DNA of 64,000 bases from Lepisosteus oculatus (Eukaryota; Chordata; Actinopteri; Semionotiformes; Lepisosteidae): positions 4,039,284-4,103,283 of the forward strand of contig NC_090712.1 of assembly GCF_040954835.1 (NCBI RefSeq). Reading direction: 5' to 3'. The position numbers and the translations under genes were made by a program. Under the pieces are notes generated by a model. It was given only the letters and a program-made list of their open reading frames with translations. It was not told the DNA's origin and did no database searches. Position 1 is the stretch's first letter. The number at the start of each line of letters is the position of its first letter. Below are positions 59,060 through 64,000 of this stretch, piece after piece.

Positions 59060-60949
59060 AGCAGACAACTTCATTAATTATTGAGTACAGTTCCAATGGT
59101 CAGCATCTCATGGAGTGTGGGTGTGTGTTCCTTTCAGTTATTTTATGATTGTGCCATTTTTTAACAAAGCCAAAATCGGGGACATCTTGTTGCAGCACCC
59201 ATTATAAGTCTAACATTATGCAGTAAATAGTACTGCTACGTGACCCAAAAGCATTTATCATCACTCACATTAATATTATATGTTGGGAGAGGCTTGTATT
59301 TAATAGTAGCACAGATTTACACACAAAGAAAAGGAGAAGTACAACTCATCCAATACTTATGGCACTTTGGAGTAATTGAAGGTTACTAAGTTTCAAAACA
59401 TTCCCTATATTTTATTGAAGAATGCAATTATATTTTATGCCAGCAGGCTTTAGGGGTGCTGGGTAGAAAGCAAAAGCAAAGAAGGTTCCTTTTATTAATC
59501 ACAAACTCTCCCCAGAGAGCTGCAGGAAGGGAGAAGTTTCATTATAAAAATAATTTTGAGTGTTACCCTCTGGTTATGTGTGAGGCCTCATATCAGTAGA
59601 ACATTTTTAGCCATTTTACAGTTCGTACGTCTTCAGGATTTCTGTTGTGTTTTAGCTTTAAAAGAAGGATCATCATGTTATGCACCTGATGTGTTAAAGG
59701 TATGTGCTTATTTTTTATAGCTTTGTCAATCAATTAACACTTTGCGCAACTGTGTGACAAAATACAGCAGAGAAACCTCTGGCCTTCAGGACAAGGCACT
59801 TCTGACAGTCTTATCTGTACTGATCTTCAGTCATCTTATTTTCCAACGAAGACTAAGAAGCTGCACTGGCATTCATGCCTTGAAATTGGACTGGTTTTCC
59901 TTATCTCGGGTGTCTGCATAAAAGTCTCATTAATCTTACATCCTCAGACATGCTGCAGCCCAGGGGTGAAGGCTGGTCTTGACCTTGTGGTTTTCCAGCA
60001 GAAATTGCTTATTACAAGTGCTCTTAAAATCCCACATCCAACTAAACTGCTGAGACAACATCTGGGATTGGATTTCCTCCCTCACCACACTGTTCCTCAA
60101 AGGTCCTCCAAGAAATAATCAAGGACAAAGTTGTTTTAAAGCTTTTAGTTGCCAGTGCTGGAAGCCTTCCAGAAGTGTGGAATGGGCCGTCCAATAAATA
60201 ATAGTGTGTTACTTCTAATTGCAAGAGGTAGGATGTCAACAGAGGGCAACAGTTCAGAAGCTGTGCTTCGGATGACAGAGTTGTAGAGGAGGCATTCCTT
60301 CTGAATCATTTATCCACCTATTCCAATTAAAGGCCGGAGAAGTTGTATTTGGGTGACAGTGAAGGGAAATGGTTTGAAACTTCTCGGGGGAAATCATGTT
60401 AAGTAGAGTGAACATAGTCAGGGCAGAATGTGACATCAAATCAGCTGGTTCTTCACCTAACTCACAGCTTGCAATAAGCACCCATGTCACATTGTACAGT
60501 AATCATGCCAAACTTCCTGACACTACCATCCAGATAGTTTTCAAAAGACTAGGCCGGTAAAGTATTGGTGTTGTAAACTGAACAAAGGCTTGTTGTTTAT
60601 TCTTTTACTTTCTTCCAGTATAAATGGAAATTATTACAGAGCATAGAAATTAAAAACAAAATTGTCATTTAATTTCTGTTTAAAATTGTTTGTGTGCAGG
60701 GCTATAGAAGGTCAAAAGTTTAGTCTATAACATCCATATTTTGTATTTATTTAGTGGTTTATAGACTGTCTTATGTGACTCTAATGTTCTCCCTTCTTAC
60801 AGTTCGTGTGCAGTAAAGATTTATCATTACTGTCACACATAGGGAATGGACATGTCGAAATGATGGTGCAGCACCACTATTCTTCCCCCACATCATTTCC
60901 TGTTTTAAGCTTCATTTCAGGAGCCATCCATGATGTTACTAATTTCTGC

Positions 60950-61240
60950 ATAATAATACAGTTCATTTCTTCCCAGAAAATCTCAAAGCACCTTACCTAG
61001 AGAAGGAGATTCATCTGAAGTGCAGCACTCACGTAGTTCTGCCATTATGTGCCAGCAGTCCCACTACACAGCGGGTCAGTGAGAAATTGTTTCACCAATA
61101 GCATTAAGGGTGAAATTTAAGAAAGCCAGGTTATCCAAGCCCGAGTGGAATTTAGTTAGGACACCGGGGTAAACAATTATACTCTGTCGGGATCTTTAAC
61201 GATGATAAAACATTTTGAAAGCTTGCCAAAGAAAGATCCA
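60950..61240 (-). repeat. Fish repeat family F, - strand copy
   Basis: On + it has AAAATCTCAAAGCACCTTAC, GGACACCGGGGTAAACAATT and TGTCGGGATCTTTAACGATG. These are reversed forms of the family F middle blocks. Confidence 0.55.
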
Positions 61241-61331
61241 AGAGTAAGCAACAAGAGAGGATCCTACTGAGAATTGAAAACAAGTTACAAAATTTTACAG
61301 CTCACTAATGAAATAAAAGAGAACACACTAT

Positions 61332-61762
61332 TGTCACGACTGCAGCTGGTCTCAATTACCCCTCATTATCCAATTTGCCTTACACACCCCTTCCTTCACT
61401 ATTTAAACACTCAGTTCACCCTGTAACATTGTGTGGTATTAGGATTTCTTCTGTTTCCTGAGCTTAACTTGCTCTTTCCTCCTTAGTACCTTTTCTGGAC
61501 TCCCTCACTGTTGACTTTTTGGTTTTGGATTTCTCTCTCTTGTCTTGCCCCTATTGGATTTGTTTGCCTCTCCTCTTGCCTACTACCTGTACATGACTCC
61601 GCCTGGAATAACCAACTACTCTACCTTGTTGCCTGCCTTGGATCCCTCATCTACCGGATCTCGCCTGGAGACCCGCACAGGGTTCGTAATTAACACAAAT
61701 CTTACATCTGTGATGAAACAGCTTCTTCTTTTCACACAGAGAACAAGTCCCTCCCTGTGACA
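61332..61762. mobile_element. Probable solo LTR
   Basis: The 431-bp segment starts TGTCACGACTGC and ends CCCTGTGACA, so it has TG...CA ends and the short inverted repeat TGTCAC/GTGACA that is usual for LTRs. It is C/T-rich inside, unlike its AT-rich surroundings, with the motif CACTATTTAAACACTC as a possible promoter. No 4-6 bp target duplication is visible and no second LTR or coding region lies nearby. Confidence 0.45.
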
Positions 61763-64000
61763 CTCTCCCTGTCAGCCCTCGGGTCACCCCGAGGGCAATC
61801 CTCAGAGAAGAAAAATACCATGCTAGTGGTTTTTAGCATTTTCTCCTCTTGCCCTTGCCTTTAGGGCTCACATTACAGTTCTTGGGTCCTCTTCCGCTCG
61901 GAGGAATAAACTCGAAACTCAGAACATGCCAATTTAGATCTTATCTGTTGGGACCTAACAAATGTCGAGGTGCCTGGCCAGCAAGCTCACAGGAGTGTCC
62001 TCACTAACGCCAAATTCTAATTCTAAAAAAAGTGTATTTCTTCCATGTGTCCTTTAAAGTCATTATTCAACTGATTAGTCAAAATGTTGCTGTTTTGTAA
62101 AGAGCCTTGCAATGAATCATTGTAAGAGCATGATGTAAAAATGATCAAAAGAAAACATAACCTTACAATCATATGCACTCATAAGCCAAAAATTATACAT
62201 AAACTCCTTCCTGTAAGAAAGTTGACAAGTTAAGAAGGAAAGAGTGAGTTTACCTAACAGCAACAGGTAAAAAATATGGTTTAGCTGAAGGGTTGTTCCT
62301 GTGGAGAAAATCTATTTAACCCATCCAGAGTCAGAGGATATAAGCTACCACACTAGAATACAGTGGGTTAGATAAAAGTTATATTCATGGTGTTAAGGAT
62401 TCTCCTGGCCATGATCAAGTCTTGATTAGGAAATTAAACTTAATTGGTAGGCATTTTAGAGAAGCTAGGGGTGATGTAATGTCTTTTTGAGGCTTGGTAT
62501 AAATTAGAATTCTGGCAGCTGTTTGTTTTCCTACTTGCAGATTGCTGATGCAGCACATGCAGCACAAAGCGAGCCCAGTAAGTAGAGCATTGCAGGACCT
62601 CAGGTATTCAGAGATTAATGTGTATGTTTTACACAAAATTAACAAGCTAGAAGTTTCTCCTAAGAACTGTGACAAAACTATTTAAAATAAGCCTTTGGTT
62701 TTTGGATTACATGTTAATAAGGTCCCAGAACTTACTTCTATTTGCACCCATTTTAACCTTATGGAGTGGTGACTAAATTCAGAATAATTTCTATCAGCAA
62801 ATTGTATTTCAAGGTTTCATGGATCTCGTGGAATTGGCAGTGTGTAATGTGCAGCCTTCTTTAAACTGTTTCCTGCAGGTGTGATGACAAACCAGTACAG
62901 ATATGAAGAGCCAAGAAGTGAAATATCGAGAATGCAGTCTCTGTGTTAGAGGCTACCTCAACAGTACTGTATCTATACATGTTATTTAGGTTGGTACATT
63001 AATAATATACAGTATGTGGGTTAATATTATGGAACAATCTAGACAATAACAGAGGTAGGAATACAGTACCTTTTCGGTTAAAAAAAAATCACTTCTACCC
63101 TGTTCAAGACGTGATCTGTGATGGTGGTGTGCAACAGGACCCAGCATGGAAACAAAGCAGTTTTACTCAACTTTGGCATCTCAAAGCACTGCTGAACAAG
63201 TTTCTACTGAGTTTACAGCACAGGTCTCCCCCTGAAGGGAAATTTAGCTCATCAGGTTGTATTCATCCAGCTAGTGTAATTATATTAATCAGCTGGACGG
63301 CACTGGGGAACCATCAGAGGGCTGCTTTGTGTTGTATGGTCAGTAACCAGCCATTACGGAGGGGAGGGGGATTCTACAATAATTACCAAACACCGAAGAC
63401 AAACAAAATGCCCACAGCGTGTGTTGCAATTACATGTTATTCAAAGCAATTTTCAAGCATTATTATTTTTCTCTGGGTACAACAAGGAAACTAATGACAG
63501 AAGGGGAATAGATGGGAAAACATCAAGATATAAGAATAGCCCCCCGTTGAGTTTGTGGTATCTGGCTGCTTGGTAAATATCCATTGCGCCTTCTCCCCCT
63601 AAAATGTTTGAATCGGCCCTTGATTGTACTGCTGTGAGTTAGTATAGATTCATCGACATTGTAGATCACCATGTCTGGAGTAAACCTTTGAAATTTATTT
63701 AAAAAGGAATATTTTTTTGTCAACTGCATTTCTCTGTGACCTCATTTATCTCAGTTAAGTTTCTCTGAAGGGTGTTTTTTTTGTGTGTTACTGTATGTGC
63801 AATACTGTTTTAGCCTAGCAGTTCCCTGCTAACTTTTGAATTCTGTCACTTTGTATTAGACCTCCTTCAATATACAGTAGGTGATTGCACAGAAGAGAGA
63901 GGAGGAAGCAGCTCTGATATGTAGGAGCTCATTAGCTAAATAATGTTCTCTCAGATGTGAGACGCTGATATCCTGCAGTTAATCCTTCACTGGTGTTGGT

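Larger units (their letters stand above)
53895..64000. other. Region upstream of mrps5, no identified gene
   Basis: This 10-kb region holds a possible two-exon coding segment (54701-55581), repeats at 55585-55800, 56765-56950, 58390-58490 and 60950-61240, a degraded gypsy fragment (56280-56610), a tandem duplication (58561-59059) and a probable solo LTR (61332-61762). The last 2 kb (61800-64000) show only short ORFs that I cannot name. Confidence 0.6.

Noticed and set aside
60042..60490. Two consecutive - strand ORFs (65 and 78 codons) as a decayed gene or element
   Set aside because: The frames are adjacent but share no motif with any family I know.

Overview
The window is vertebrate nuclear DNA, most likely from a ray-finned fish. 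The reasons are long introns with standard GT-AG borders, sparse genes, a fish-type Tc1 transposon, several tRNA-derived SINEs of fish type, and remnants of hAT, DIRS, gypsy and L2/CR1-like elements. The repeat mix would fit an early-branching ray-finned fish (gar, bowfin or sturgeon type), but that is a guess made without any database search.

Two protein genes can be read with confidence, and they converge tail to tail. On the + strand, three exons (2372-4215) encode most of a MAL-type MARVEL-domain tetraspan protein. Its first exon is not found and probably lies left of the window. On the - strand, eleven coding exons spread from 53890 down to 14279 rebuild a complete 394-residue mitochondrial ribosomal protein uS5m (mrps5). 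Every junction keeps the reading frame. As I recall, MAL and MRPS5 are also neighbours in human, so this looks like conserved synteny.

Layout: 1-2371 is probable mal intron 1 with two SINE-like insertions. 2372-4920 holds mal exons 2-4 and the 3'UTR. 4921-13930 is intergenic, with a DIRS-like remnant. 13941-53890 is mrps5, whose introns carry nearly all the mobile elements. Intron 9 contains a 1630-bp Tc1/mariner element with an uninterrupted 339-residue transposase, 213-bp terminal inverted repeats differing at one base, and TA target duplications, so it looks young and possibly active. 53895-64000 lies upstream of mrps5 and has no gene I can name. It holds a possible two-exon coding segment, a degraded gypsy reverse-transcriptase fragment, a recent 248-bp tandem duplication and a probable solo LTR.

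I found no operon, CRISPR array, prophage or other new gene system. The observations most worth following are the intact Tc1 element, a 174-codon unexplained ORF antisense in mrps5 intron 5, the two-exon segment divergent from mrps5, the inverted SINE pair, and the local duplications.
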